This document shows positions 1-8,264 of a stretch of 49,095 nucleotides of DNA, in pieces. Location of the stretch: the NCBI GenBank assembly GCA_947629675.1, contig CANREM010000011.1, positions 1 to 49,095 on the forward strand, read 5' to 3'. This DNA comes from an uncultured Clostridia bacterium. Its GTDB lineage: Bacteria > Bacillota > Clostridia > Christensenellales > Borkfalkiaceae. The notes under the pieces are model-generated. The model ran no database searches. It was not told where the DNA came from and saw only the letters and a list, made by a program, of their open reading frames with translations. The position numbers and the translations under genes were made by a program. Each line of letters opens with the position of its first letter. Within the stretch, counting starts at the first letter, position 1.

Positions 1-37
1 AATAATAACGAGTTATTGAAGGCATTAAATTGAAACG

Positions 38-63
38 AAGAGGGGCTTTAGCCTCTTTTTTTG
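38..63 (+). terminator. Rho-independent terminator of an upstream gene
   Basis: A short GC-rich hairpin (AGAGGGGC, loop TTTA, GCCTCT) is followed by a run of seven T. It would end a plus-strand transcript entering from left of the window. No gene for it is visible inside the window. Confidence 0.7.
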
Positions 64-171
64 TTCGATTTATTAGAAATTCGGATCAAAAAGCGTTTGT
101 ATTTGTAAGAGATATTTCACCGAAAGTATAGCATTTTCGCAAAAGGGGAAATACAAACATGGAGATTCGAC

Positions 172-420
172 ATGCTGACGCAATTTGACTTAGAGACATT
201 ACGCGCCGAAGAAATAGATGGTTCTGACATAGATAAATTAAAGGACATTTCCGCTATCAAGATAGAAAAGAATGTCTCGGTGGAGCAGCGAATAATATCT
301 TTTTTAATGCAGATAGGAAATCCTTATTTATTCAAATTGGATGATACTGCGATTAAGATTCGCTTCGCGAAGGATGGTCCAACACTTCAATCTTGTCTGG
401 AAAAAATTCTCATAAAATGA
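172..420 (+). CDS. DUF6870-like small protein of a mobile element
   Basis: An 82-residue acidic and hydrophobic protein without signal peptide or membrane segment. The pattern of an N-terminal acidic stretch, a central KIEKN...EQRI segment, 'IGNPYLFK' and a C-terminal 'FAKDGPTLQSCLEKIL' resembles the DUF6870 family as I remember it, whose members often sit beside serine recombinases in Firmicute elements; function unknown. A GGAG at 161-164 gives a good ribosome-binding site seven bases before this ATG; the ATG at 159 is in another frame. It lies 98 bases upstream of the recombinase pair, has the same AT-rich composition, and is probably element cargo. The family name is from memory of the sequence pattern. 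Confidence 0.7.
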   Translation: MLTQFDLETLRAEEIDGSDIDKLKDISAIKIEKNVSVEQRIISFLMQIGNPYLFKLDDTAIKIRFAKDGPTLQSCLEKILIK

Positions 421-434
421 AAAGTATTTTTCTA

Positions 435-463
435 TTGAAATTTTTTTGGCGGTATGATATAAT
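435..463 (+). promoter_or_regulatory. Promoter of the recombinase pair
   Basis: TTGAAA (435-440), 17-base spacer, TATAAT (458-463). The leader is about 50 bases and ends in a TTGGAGG ribosome-binding site before the ATG at 519. Confidence 0.75.
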
Positions 464-518
464 GTCGCTGTGTTAAAAGTGTCTTAATGCTATCGCCAAG
501 TAACTTGGAGGTATCATT

Positions 519-2261
519 ATGGCACGAGTTTCGAAATATTTTCTTGATGATAATAGAGCTTTGCCATCCACAAGAAAGTGGAAGGCAGGGCTTTATTTAC
601 GTCTTTCAAAGGAAGATGGCGACAATGATGAGGACGGTAAGACGGAAAGCGACAGCATCGTAAATCAACGTCTTATTTGCGAGAATTTCCTCGCAGATAA
701 TTTTGACATTGATTTTGCTGATGAATATGTCGATGACGGTTATAGCGGCTCAACGTTCGACCGTCCTGACTTCGTTCGCTTGATTGAAGACATTAGGCTT
801 GGGCGCATAAATTGTGTGATCGTAAAAGATCTATCAAGATTCGGCAGAAGTTATTTGGATGCAGGTCAATATTTGGAAATTTTCTTTCCGATGATGGATA
901 TCCGTTTCATTTCAATTTTAGACAACATAGACAGCTTTCTCGATCCGCGTTCTATGAGTGATATAACTGTATCTTTCAAGAACATCATGAACGAGGAGTA
1001 TTGCCGTGATATTTCAAAAAAAATACGTAGCACTTTTGTTGCCAAACGAGAAAATGGGGAATATATTTGCGGATTTGCACTCTATGGATATGTTCGCGAT
1101 CCAGTCAATAGAGGACAGCTTTTGATCGATCCGGAGGCCGCAGAAAATGTTCGTATGATTTTCTCATTATACGCTCAGGGAATGTCGTACCGCGGGATCA
1201 CATTCCATCTTAACTCGCTTGGAATTCCCAGCCCGGCCAAGTATAAGAGTATGAAGTATCCCAATTACAATAAAAGTTTTGGGCTTGGAATTTGGAATAT
1301 TGAAACGGTTAGAAGTATTTTAAAGAACAGGATGTTCGTCGGCGATTTGGTGCAGGGGAAATATGAAAAAATCAGTCACAAGATCAATAAGATCCGGAGG
1401 CTGGATGAGGGACGATGGGTAATTGTTGAAAATCATCATGAACCAATCGTGGATAGGGAGCTTTATACATCGGTGCAGCGCATGATGAGTAGGAAAACGC
1501 GCATTTCTCCAAAGTCAAAAGAGCTGGCACTCTTTTCGGGATTCCTCGTATGCGCAGACTGTGGACACAAATTGGTCAAACGAAATCCAAGTCAGGAGAA
1601 ATTTCGCGAAGCATATCATTATTATACATGTTCGACCTATGATTCTAAAACAAAAAATGCTTGTTCAAGACACACGACAAGATCTGATGTGCTTGAAAAG
1701 GTTGTGTATGCAGTCATAACAAAGTACATTGATCTGGCAGTTAATATGGATGAGTTGATCAAAAAAATCAATCTTTCCCCGAAAAAAATCACTATTACCT
1801 CCAAGCTTAAGGTATCTCTCGAAAACAAAGAGCGTGAACGGAAAAAAATCGAAAGTTATCTCATGGACCTATATCCGGATCTGAAAAACGGTTTGCTTTC
1901 TAAAGAGCAATATGTTCAGTTGAAAGATAAGTATGAACGTGAGTTAAAGGATGTCAGCACTGTCATTCAAAATCTCTCTTCCGAGATCAAAAAAGATAAT
2001 GAAGGGATCGACGGGAAGAACCCGTTCATTTCTAATTTCCTAAGATTCCGCAATTTCGATAAACTGACCAGGGAGATCTTGATTGCATTGGTCGATGTGA
2101 TCTATGTCCACGAGGGCGGAAAGTATGAAATTTGTTTCAAATTTCGGGATGCATTTCAGGATGCAATCAATTATATTCAAGCAAACAAAAATTTGGTTTC
2201 GAATAGCGCGGAAATTTTAAAGCGCATAAGTACAACAACAAATATGGAGGTTTCAGGATGA
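519..2261 (+). CDS. Large serine recombinase 1
   Basis: A 580-residue site-specific recombinase. The N-terminal resolvase domain (about residues 22-175) has the catalytic serine in 'LYLRLSKED' (Ser30). A recombinase domain (about 185-310) follows, then a zinc ribbon (two CxxC-like pairs, 'CADC' and 'C...C' near residues 347-387) and a C-terminal coiled coil (about 425-490). This is the architecture of large serine integrases, which use a 5'-phosphoserine intermediate to insert or excise an element. It overlaps the next recombinase by four bases (ATGA), so the two are translationally coupled. The AT-rich codon use differs sharply from the host genes beyond 4.2 kb. Full length, no frameshift seen. 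Whether it acts alone or needs its partner is not shown by the sequence. Confidence 0.95.
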   Translation: MARVSKYFLDDNRALPSTRKWKAGLYLRLSKEDGDNDEDGKTESDSIVNQRLICENFLADNFDIDFADEYVDDGYSGSTFDRPDFVRLIEDIRLGRINCVIVKDLSRFGRSYLDAGQYLEIFFPMMDIRFISILDNIDSFLDPRSMSDITVSFKNIMNEEYCRDISKKIRSTFVAKRENGEYICGFALYGYVRDPVNRGQLLIDPEAAENVRMIFSLYAQGMSYRGITFHLNSLGIPSPAKYKSMKYPNYNKSFGLGIWNIETVRSILKNRMFVGDLVQGKYEKISHKINKIRRLDEGRWVIVENHHEPIVDRELYTSVQRMMSRKTRISPKSKELALFSGFLVCADCGHKLVKRNPSQEKFREAYHYYTCSTYDSKTKNACSRHTTRSDVLEKVVYAVITKYIDLAVNMDELIKKINLSPKKITITSKLKVSLENKERERKKIESYLMDLYPDLKNGLLSKEQYVQLKDKYERELKDVSTVIQNLSSEIKKDNEGIDGKNPFISNFLRFRNFDKLTREILIALVDVIYVHEGGKYEICFKFRDAFQDAINYIQANKNLVSNSAEILKRISTTTNMEVSG

Positions 2262-3979
2262 GCGTCGGAAGAGTAAGCAAATATACCAGCCATGCAGAGA
2301 AAGAAGAGATAAAGTGGCAATGCGGTATATATTTACGTCTTTCAAGAGAAGACGGAGATAAAATGGAGAGTGACAGCATCTCTAATCAAAAAAAGATAAT
2401 TGATCGTTATCTCGATAAAAATCCCGACATTGAGATAAGCGATATTTATATCGACGATGGATTTAGCGGTTCAAATTTTGAGCGTCCGAGCATCATACGT
2501 CTCATCAATGACATTAAAAACCGAAAAGTGAATTGCATTATCGTCAAAGATCTTTCAAGATTCGGGCGTAACTATTATGAAACGGGAAGATATTTAGAAG
2601 TTGTATTTCCGCTTCTGCATGTCCGCTTTATCGCAATCAACGACTACATCGATAGTTTTAAGGATCCTCATTCGGTAGAAAACGCTTATGTCTCTTTCAA
2701 AAATGTTATCAATGACGAATACTGCAGGGACATCTCAAGAAAGGTCAGAAGCTCTTTTGATGCCAAAAGAAGAAGGGGGGAGTATATCGGCACATATGCT
2801 CTGTATGGATATAAAAAAGATCCGGAAAACCGACACAGATTGATCATAGATCATGAAGCTGCCGAGAATGTCAAACTTATTTATCGTCTTTTTCTGGAGG
2901 GATTTAGCATTTATAATATTGGTGTGAAACTTAACCAACTTGGCATTCCGACACCCACCGAATATAGAGCTCAAAGAGGGTTGAATACAATCAACAAACT
3001 CAAGTTTTCCCATCAAGTATGGTGTAATGCAACAATAAAACGAATTTTGACTTGTCAAATGTATATCGGCAACATGGAACAAGGAACTTATCGAAAAATC
3101 AACCATAAGGTAAAAAAATGCGTTAAAATTCCAAAGGAGCAACATGTTATTGTTGAGGGAACACATGAGCCAATCATTGATAAAGAGACCTTCGCCGCAG
3201 CACAAGCGAGATTCAAGCGGGACAGCTGGCAACCAAAAGATACCGAACCTTACAAGAATGGAGCTGAAACAGGATCTATCTTCGTGGGCTACATGAAATG
3301 CCCCGACTGCGGTAGAGCAATGCAAAGAACAGGTTCGATGCAGGGGAAAAATTCATTATATTATTTTATTTGTGCGTCTTATAATCAATGGAAAATATGC
3401 TCGATGCATAAAATTCGTGTCAAAAAACTCTATGCTATTGTTTTGAAAACAGTTCAAACTTATATTGACATTGCGGTTGAAGCAGAAAGCATATTATCGT
3501 ATATCGAATCGAATTCCAAAGATGACTTCAAACTTGCCGAAATAAAACGAGAATTTGCCACATGCAAGTTGCAATTAGAGAAGGCATTGAAATTCCAAAA
3601 TGACCTGTACATCGATTATAAGAACAATCTGCTTACACGGGATCAGTATTGTTCATTTCGAGATGAAACGATTGATAAGATCAATGCATTGGAGTCACTA
3701 AGCAAGGTTTTATCCGACAAACTGGAGAATCCCACCTGCGAAAAAGAGGAAGATAAACTTGTCGCGACCTTTAAGAAATACCATAACATAACATCCTTGA
3801 CGCGTGGAGCGATCGAAGAATTGATCGAAATGATTTATGTAGGACAAGATGGGGTGGTTACAATCGAATTCAAATTCCGGGACGAGGTCAAAAAGTTGAT
3901 TGAATCTCTCAAATCAGTTCAGGATGAATATCCGGACTTGCAAGAAAGGATCAGTGCCGTTTCGCAGGCTATAAATTGA
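2258..3979 (+). CDS. Large serine recombinase 2
   Basis: A 573-residue paralogue of the preceding gene with the same order of parts: N-terminal 'RVSKYT' peptide, resolvase domain with Ser29 in 'IYLRLSRED', recombinase domain, zinc ribbon ('CPDCGRAM' then 'C...C') and coiled coil. It starts inside the stop codon of recombinase 1. The two share many blocks but are clearly diverged, so this is not a recent duplication. Tandem serine recombinases at an element end recall the CcrA/CcrB pair of staphylococcal cassettes, where both proteins act together; that comparison is inference. Being the last gene before the composition change at about 4.1 kb, it should lie next to the element's right attachment site. 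Confidence 0.95.
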   Translation: MSVGRVSKYTSHAEKEEIKWQCGIYLRLSREDGDKMESDSISNQKKIIDRYLDKNPDIEISDIYIDDGFSGSNFERPSIIRLINDIKNRKVNCIIVKDLSRFGRNYYETGRYLEVVFPLLHVRFIAINDYIDSFKDPHSVENAYVSFKNVINDEYCRDISRKVRSSFDAKRRRGEYIGTYALYGYKKDPENRHRLIIDHEAAENVKLIYRLFLEGFSIYNIGVKLNQLGIPTPTEYRAQRGLNTINKLKFSHQVWCNATIKRILTCQMYIGNMEQGTYRKINHKVKKCVKIPKEQHVIVEGTHEPIIDKETFAAAQARFKRDSWQPKDTEPYKNGAETGSIFVGYMKCPDCGRAMQRTGSMQGKNSLYYFICASYNQWKICSMHKIRVKKLYAIVLKTVQTYIDIAVEAESILSYIESNSKDDFKLAEIKREFATCKLQLEKALKFQNDLYIDYKNNLLTRDQYCSFRDETIDKINALESLSKVLSDKLENPTCEKEEDKLVATFKKYHNITSLTRGAIEELIEMIYVGQDGVVTIEFKFRDEVKKLIESLKSVQDEYPDLQERISAVSQAIN

Positions 3980-4008
3980 TCTAAGCTTTCAAATAATGTA
4001 GATTTGCG

Positions 4009-4028
4009 TAGTATTATGTCAGAAATAG
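4009..4028 (+). repeat. Degenerate copy of the dispersed palindromic motif
   Basis: TAGTATTATGTCAGAAATAG, 30 bases after the stop codon of recombinase 2. It resembles the motif at 7416-7433 with one inserted T and one substitution. Weak by itself. Confidence 0.4.
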
Positions 4029-4075
4029 TATATATTTTGGGGAATTTTTATAAGATTTTCCCCAAAAAATACTAT
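4025..4075. repeat. Long imperfect dyad at the mobile-element end (candidate att or terminator)
   Basis: Inverted arms ATAGTAT..TATTTTGGGGAA (from 4025) and TTCCCCAAAAAATACTAT (4058-4075) flank a short AT-rich centre. It follows the last recombinase gene and precedes the GC shift. It could be a recombinase-binding attachment site, a terminator for the recombinase operon, or both. The right-hand arm lacks a strong following T-run, which weakens the terminator reading. Confidence 0.45.
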
Positions 4076-4103
4076 AAACATATTGACATCAACCCATGTC
4101 TTT

Positions 4104-4160
4104 TTGAACGATCCCACGCGCGGCTACGGCATCGGCATAGAGCATATGATAGGAAATTAA
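4104..4160 (+). pseudogene. Possible 3' remnant of a host gene cut by the element
   Basis: Composition switches abruptly to host type at about 4105. An open frame runs for 18 codons (peptide LNDPTRGYGIGIEHMIGN) to a TAA at 4158-4160 with host-like GC-rich codons. Upstream the frame enters AT-rich element DNA with no sensible start. This is what the 3' end of an interrupted host gene would look like. I do not recognise the peptide, and it could be chance. Confidence 0.3.
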
Positions 4161-4197
4161 GTCGAATTTTAAGAGAGTACGGTTCATATCATGAGAT

Positions 4198-4794
4198 ATG
4201 GACCTTTTCTTTTTGAAGGACGCCCTTTGCCGTGCGACGCAAAAAAAACGCGCTCTTGTCGTGTTCGGCGTGATTTTTCTTGTGGGTATGATCCTCGGGA
4301 TATGCTTTGTAAAGACGCCCGCATTCTATGAATTTCATCTGAATCAATGCGACCGTTTTCTGACGCGGGTATGCTTTTCGGAAAGGAGCGTCTTTCTCAT
4401 CTTTCTCGAACGGTTGGCGGGCTGCTTTCTCCTTCTTCTCTTAACGCTTGCAGGCGGCGTGCATATTGCAGCGATCGCGGTGCCGACGGTCGTTCTTATC
4501 TATCGCTCCTATACCTTCGGCGGACAGATCGCCGTTCTCTTCGGGGTCTATGGGGTCTCGGGCGCGCTCGTCGCGCTCATCCTGTATATTCCCATCCATC
4601 TCCTGATCGACGCCCTGCTCCTTCTTGCGGCCTCTCTCTCCGTTTGCAGGGCGCGATGTTTTAAGTTTTCAAAGAGGGAGCTATGTGAACTTCTTCTCGA
4701 TCTTCTCGCATTTCTGCTCCTCATCGCCGCTGTCTGCCTTCTCGAGATAATCTTGCTACTTGCCATTTTTCACCCGCTCGGAAACATATTTTGA
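4198..4794 (+). CDS. Polytopic membrane protein, SpoIIM-like
   Basis: A 198-residue very hydrophobic protein with about five or six membrane spans: 'VVFGVIFLVGMILGICF' near the N-terminus, then a FLLLLLTLAGG span, a 'GVYGVSGALVALILYIPIHLLIDALL' region and a C-terminal LLAFLLLIAAVCLLEIILLL span. The layout and the glycine-rich central span resemble the SpoIIM family, which in spore formers takes part in engulfment with SpoIID and SpoIIP; the match is weak and I do not assign the symbol. An in-frame TGA at 4192-4194 fixes the start at 4198 or later. No strong ribosome-binding site is visible, perhaps because the element inserted just upstream and changed the leader. The stop overlaps the region preceding the DD-carboxypeptidase gene, so the two look like an operon. 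Confidence 0.65.
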   Translation: MDLFFLKDALCRATQKKRALVVFGVIFLVGMILGICFVKTPAFYEFHLNQCDRFLTRVCFSERSVFLIFLERLAGCFLLLLLTLAGGVHIAAIAVPTVVLIYRSYTFGGQIAVLFGVYGVSGALVALILYIPIHLLIDALLLLAASLSVCRARCFKFSKRELCELLLDLLAFLLLIAAVCLLEIILLLAIFHPLGNIF

Positions 4795-4832
4795 AGGCGT
4801 ATATTTGCGGAAATAAAGCACAAACTGCGGGT

Positions 4833-5987
4833 ATGAAAAAATTATTATGTACCGCATTCGCGCTTGTCGCCGCATGCACGGCGGCCGCGCCGATAGGATC
4901 TGTTTCAGCCCGTGCGGAGGAACTTGCATCAAATTGCAAGGCAGCGTATCTTTGCGACTTTGCGACGGGGACGAAGGTCTATTCCAAGGAGGAAGAAAAA
5001 CGCCTTCCCATTGCGAGCATGTGCAAGATCATGACGCTCGTCCTCTCCTTTGAAGCAGTGGAGAGCGGAAACCTTTCCTTCGGCGAAAAGCTCACCGTGA
5101 GCGAAAGGGCCGCGGGGATGGGAGGCTCTCAGGTATTCCTCGACGCGGGGCTATCCTATACCGCGGAGGAACTGATGAAAACGGTCGCGGTCTGTTCAGC
5201 GAACGATTCCTGCGTCGCACTCGCGGAACGCATTGCCGGGAGCGAAGAGGGGTTCGTTGCAAAGATGAATGCGCGGGCGAAGGAGCTTGGCGCGGAAAAC
5301 ACACTCTTTGCCAACTGCACGGGACTTCCCAAGGAACCGCAATATTCCTGCGCAAAGGACGTTGCCATCATGCTCCGCGCACTTCTGACCCATCAAAAAT
5401 ATTTTGAATTTTCCACCATCTGGCTGGAGGACTTCGCCCACCCCGACGGAAGAACGACGACCATCACCAACACGAATAAGCTCATCCGCCAATATGAGGG
5501 CTGCGACGGCGGCAAGACGGGCTTTACGAATGAGGCGGGTTTCTGCCTCGCCGCAACGGCAAAGAGGGGGGATACGCGCCTTATATCCGTCGTCATCGGC
5601 GGACAGGATTCGAAGTCGCGCTTTTCGGCCGTGAAGGGGATGTTCGACATGTGTTTTGCGACATATGAGTCGCGGACGATACTTGAGGCGGGCGTGCCGC
5701 TCGAGGGAAAAACAGAAATCAAAGGAAGCAGAAAGAAAGAGATCGAAATTGTGGCGAAGGAAAATTTGCAGACGTTTGAGAAGCGGGGAGAGGAAGGAGA
5801 ATGTCAGCTCGAAATAGAGTTGCAAGAGGGTCTGGGCGCACCCATCGCAAAGGGTGACAAAGTCGGAAGAGCAGTCCTGTACCGTGGCGGCGTGGAAATT
5901 GCCGCAACAGATCTTCTCGCCGCAGAGGACGCTCCGCGCCTTAGTTGGTGGGACGCCCTCCGCGAGACCGCCCGCGATTGGCAATAG
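4833..5987 (+). CDS. dacF: D-alanyl-D-alanine carboxypeptidase (DacF/PBP5 type)
   Basis: A 384-residue serine-type DD-carboxypeptidase that trims the terminal D-Ala of peptidoglycan stem peptides outside the membrane. The N-terminus (MKKLLCTAFALVAACTAAA) is a signal peptide ending near 'ARAEE'. The three penicillin-binding motifs are present: SxxK at Ser62-Met-Cys-Lys65, SxN at Ser122-Ala-Asn124, and KTG at Lys228. A C-terminal beta domain (PBP5_C-like) follows. The open frame can be extended to a TTG at 4791, but the signal peptide fits the ATG at 4833. A second carboxypeptidase of the same family lies at 10877. DacF-type enzymes often sit near spoIIA or spoIIM loci in Bacillus and Clostridium; here a SpoIIM-like gene is directly upstream. 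Confidence 0.9.
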   Translation: MKKLLCTAFALVAACTAAAPIGSVSARAEELASNCKAAYLCDFATGTKVYSKEEEKRLPIASMCKIMTLVLSFEAVESGNLSFGEKLTVSERAAGMGGSQVFLDAGLSYTAEELMKTVAVCSANDSCVALAERIAGSEEGFVAKMNARAKELGAENTLFANCTGLPKEPQYSCAKDVAIMLRALLTHQKYFEFSTIWLEDFAHPDGRTTTITNTNKLIRQYEGCDGGKTGFTNEAGFCLAATAKRGDTRLISVVIGGQDSKSRFSAVKGMFDMCFATYESRTILEAGVPLEGKTEIKGSRKKEIEIVAKENLQTFEKRGEEGECQLEIELQEGLGAPIAKGDKVGRAVLYRGGVEIAATDLLAAEDAPRLSWWDALRETARDWQ

Positions 5988-6002
5988 AGAGAATTTACAA
6001 AG

Positions 6003-6018
6003 TACTATGCGTGACATA
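6003..6018 (-). repeat. Dispersed palindromic motif, copy in the dacF 3' region
   Basis: TACTATGCGTGACATA on the plus strand, i.e. TATGTCACGCATAGTA on the minus strand, starting 16 bases after the dacF stop. Its right half doubles as the left arm of the dacF terminator. It matches copies at 17583 and 36117. Confidence 0.7.
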
Positions 6019-6053
6019 ACATGCGATTTTCGCCACGATGTCACGCTTTTTTT
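6009..6053 (+). terminator. Terminator after dacF
   Basis: GCGTGACAT (6009-6017) pairs with ATGTCACGC (6038-6046) across a 20-base loop, followed by seven T. The long loop is unusual. The T-run ends one base before the lysA -35 element. Confidence 0.65.
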
Positions 6054-6054
6054 A

Positions 6055-6083
6055 TTGACGGAGAATGCCCGCCATGATATAAT
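6055..6083 (+). promoter_or_regulatory. lysA promoter, leaderless layout
   Basis: TTGACG (6055-6060), exactly 17 bases, TATAAT (6078-6083). The expected transcription start is about 6090, three bases before the lysA ATG at 6093. No ribosome-binding site fits. No lysine riboswitch is present. Confidence 0.85.
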
Positions 6084-6092
6084 TATTTTATT

Positions 6093-7418
6093 ATGAATAC
6101 GAGAGAAACACTTAAGATCAACGAAAAGGGACATCTCGAGATCGGCGGGGCGGACGCATGCGAGCTTGCGCACCGTTTCGGGACGCCGCTCTACGTCTTT
6201 GACGAGAGACAAATCCGTGATATGATGGGGATCTACCGCGACACTATCGAGGAGGAATACGGCGGGCGCGGGCTTGTCCTGTATGCCTCCAAGGCTTTTT
6301 CTTGCGAGGCGATGTATGCGATCGCAAAGAGTGAGAGGATCGGGGTAGACGTCGTCTCGGGCGGGGAACTTTTCACCGCGCTCAAGGCGGGCTTTCCTGC
6401 GAAAAATATCTGTATGCACGGGAACAACAAGCTCCCGTATGAGATCGTGGAGGCACTCGACGCCCATGTCGGCCGCATCGTCATCGACGCCTTTTCGGAG
6501 GCGGATATTCTTGATGAGGAGGCGGAAAGGCGCGGCCTTATCCAGGACGTTCTCATCCGCATCAACCCCGGGGTGGAGGCACACACGCACGCCTATGTTC
6601 AGACCGCGACGCCCGATTCCAAGTTCGGATTTTCCGTTGCGAGCGGTGCGGCCGAGGAGATCGTTCGGTATGTCCTTACAAAAAGACACCTGCATCTTCG
6701 CGGATTTCACTGCCATATCGGCTCGCAGATCTTCGAGGAGCAGTCCTTTGTCCTCGCCGCGAAGAAGTGTATAAAGTTCATGTCCGAGATGAAAACAAGG
6801 ATTTCCTTCGAGACGGAAGAGCTTGACCTTGGGGGCGGCTTTGGCATCTGGTATACCGATGAGGATCCTAAAATTCCCGCCTTGGGCTATCGCAGATACC
6901 TCTCCGCACTCATCGCCGCAGTCAAAGCGGGGTGCAAAGAATACGGCCTTACAGAGCCTTTCCTCTATTTAGAGCCGGGGCGTTCCATCGTGGGGGAGGC
7001 GGGCGTTACGCTCTATACCGTCGGGGCGATCAAGGAGATCCCCGGTGTTCGCAAATATCTCGCCGTGGACGGGGGGATGTTCGACAATCCCCGCTTCTGC
7101 CTGTATGGTTCCAAATACACCGCGGTTCTTGCAAACCGTGCAAATGAAAAGCCAGAAGAGGTGGTCGCCGTTGCGGGCAAGTGCTGTGAGAGCGGGGACC
7201 TCATCGGGACGAATTTCAACCTCCCGAAGGCAAAGACGGGGGATATTCTTGCAATTCTTTCGACGGGGGCCTATAACTTCTCGATGGCTTCAAACTACAA
7301 CCGAAACCTCATCCCGCCCGCAGTTCTCGTAAAAGACGGGGAGGCGGACTACATCGTGAGGCCGCAGACGTACGAGGACATCGTCTGCAGGGACGTCCTT
7401 CCCGACCGTCTCAAGTAG
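6093..7418 (+). CDS. lysA: Diaminopimelate decarboxylase
   Basis: A 441-residue fold-type III PLP enzyme that decarboxylates meso-diaminopimelate to L-lysine, the last step of the pathway, in the cytoplasm. The PLP lysine lies in 'LYASKAF'. The substrate and cofactor motifs 'HIGSQ', 'LGGGFGI', 'EPGRSIVG', 'CCESGD' and 'GAYNFSMASNYN' are all present and in order. Length is normal for the family. The ATG at 6093 follows a consensus promoter so closely that the mRNA would have almost no leader, and no Shine-Dalgarno sequence precedes it. The neighbours (carboxypeptidase, M50 protease, scpAB) match the Firmicute gene order around lysA. The stop codon TAG is the first part of a dispersed motif copy. 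Confidence 0.97.
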   Translation: MNTRETLKINEKGHLEIGGADACELAHRFGTPLYVFDERQIRDMMGIYRDTIEEEYGGRGLVLYASKAFSCEAMYAIAKSERIGVDVVSGGELFTALKAGFPAKNICMHGNNKLPYEIVEALDAHVGRIVIDAFSEADILDEEAERRGLIQDVLIRINPGVEAHTHAYVQTATPDSKFGFSVASGAAEEIVRYVLTKRHLHLRGFHCHIGSQIFEEQSFVLAAKKCIKFMSEMKTRISFETEELDLGGGFGIWYTDEDPKIPALGYRRYLSALIAAVKAGCKEYGLTEPFLYLEPGRSIVGEAGVTLYTVGAIKEIPGVRKYLAVDGGMFDNPRFCLYGSKYTAVLANRANEKPEEVVAVAGKCCESGDLIGTNFNLPKAKTGDILAILSTGAYNFSMASNYNRNLIPPAVLVKDGEADYIVRPQTYEDIVCRDVLPDRLK

Positions 7419-7433
7419 TATGTCTGACATAGC
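7416..7433 (-). repeat. Dispersed palindromic motif at the lysA stop codon
   Basis: TAGTATGTCTGACATAGC, containing the perfect palindrome TATGTC-T-GACATA. Its first three bases are the lysA stop codon. The same TAGTATGTCTGA begins at the stop codon of the GH13 gene near 17617 on the other strand. Confidence 0.65.
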
Positions 7434-7462
7434 TTTTATCTAAATGCGTCAATATGGTCAAA

Positions 7463-7503
7463 AAAGCGGATTTTTTGCGAAATATCCGCTTTTAGCTTGC
7501 TTT
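7463..7503 (+). terminator. Terminator after lysA
   Basis: AAAGCGGAT (7463-7471) pairs with ATCCGCTTT (7484-7492); T-rich tail up to about 7506. It overlaps the -35 element of the next gene. Confidence 0.75.
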
Positions 7504-7525
7504 TTTGGGGTTATCGTATTATAAT
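7497..7525 (+). promoter_or_regulatory. Promoter of the M50 protease-scpAB operon, leaderless layout
   Basis: TTGCTT (7497-7502), 17 bases, TATAAT (7520-7525). The predicted start is at about 7532, one base before the ATG at 7533. Confidence 0.8.
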
Positions 7526-7532
7526 CATAACA

Positions 7533-8264
7533 ATGGGAAATATCGCGGGACAATTCATCGAATTGCTTGCGAGCCTCATCGCGGTAACCGTCGTTCTGAC
7601 ACTCCATGAGGTGGCGCATGCTTTTGTCGCATACAAGTGCGGGGATCCTACGCCGAAGCTCTGCGGTCGGCTCTCCTTAAATCCGCTCCGCCATTTCGAC
7701 CCCATAGGGCTTGTCTGCTTCGCGCTCGTTGGGTTCGGTTGGGCGAAGCCCGTTCCCGTCGATCCCTCCAATTTCAAAAGGTACCGCTTGGGGCTGGGGC
7801 TTACGGCAAGTGCGGGGATCATCCTCAACTATGTACTGGCATTTCTCATCTATCCGCTCGCGCTTGTAGTCATCAATTTCATGCCGCGCATCGTCTTTCT
7901 CTACGATTTCCTGCATTATCTGACCCTTCTCCTCTATTCCTATAATCTCTCGTTCTGCGTCTTTAATTTGCTGCCGCTCTATCCCTTGGACGGCTTCCGC
8001 ATCGTTGACGCTCTGAATAAGAGGCGGGGGAAGGTATACAGGTTCCTGAGAAACTATGGGCAGTGGATCCTTCTCGGGCTGGTTGCCGAGAGCTTTTTGT
8101 GCAATTTGTTCGTGCGTTTCGGAATTTGGCAGATGGACTATGCCAACATTCTCGGCTGGATCATGAAATTTGCGACGAAATATCTCGGGTTCCCGATTCT
8201 GGCGATCTGGGGGCGCGCCTTCGGAATGCCGCTTCATGAGGTTTGGGGTTTGTTATTATGGTAG
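7533..8264 (+). CDS. Site-2 protease (M50 family) membrane metalloprotease
   Basis: A 243-residue integral membrane protease that cuts substrates within the bilayer. The zinc motif HExxH is in 'TLHEVAHAF' in the first membrane span, and the third zinc ligand is in 'NLLPLYPLDG', the usual NxxPxxPLDG motif. About five or six spans are visible. It lacks PDZ and CBS domains, so it belongs with the short Firmicute M50 proteins rather than full RseP. I reject the TTG at 7497 as start because it is the -35 box; the ATG at 7533 gives a proper N-terminus ('MGNIAGQFIELLASLIAVTV'). The end overlaps the scpA start by seven bases, so the genes are coupled. Its substrate is unknown. Confidence 0.9.
   Translation: MGNIAGQFIELLASLIAVTVVLTLHEVAHAFVAYKCGDPTPKLCGRLSLNPLRHFDPIGLVCFALVGFGWAKPVPVDPSNFKRYRLGLGLTASAGIILNYVLAFLIYPLALVVINFMPRIVFLYDFLHYLTLLLYSYNLSFCVFNLLPLYPLDGFRIVDALNKRRGKVYRFLRNYGQWILLGLVAESFLCNLFVRFGIWQMDYANILGWIMKFATKYLGFPILAIWGRAFGMPLHEVWGLLLW

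Noticed and set aside
220-232. TCTGACATAG inside the DUF6870-like gene as another copy of the dispersed motif
   Set aside because: Only ten bases match, it encodes ordinary residues (Ser-Asp-Ile-Asp), and no palindromic half is present.
4004-4216. A 70-codon open frame across the element boundary
   Set aside because: It spans the composition switch and the long dyad, has no ribosome-binding site, and its peptide shows no family pattern.
5984-6092. A lysine riboswitch upstream of lysA
   Set aside because: The gap is too short and is filled by a motif copy, a terminator and a consensus promoter with almost no leader.
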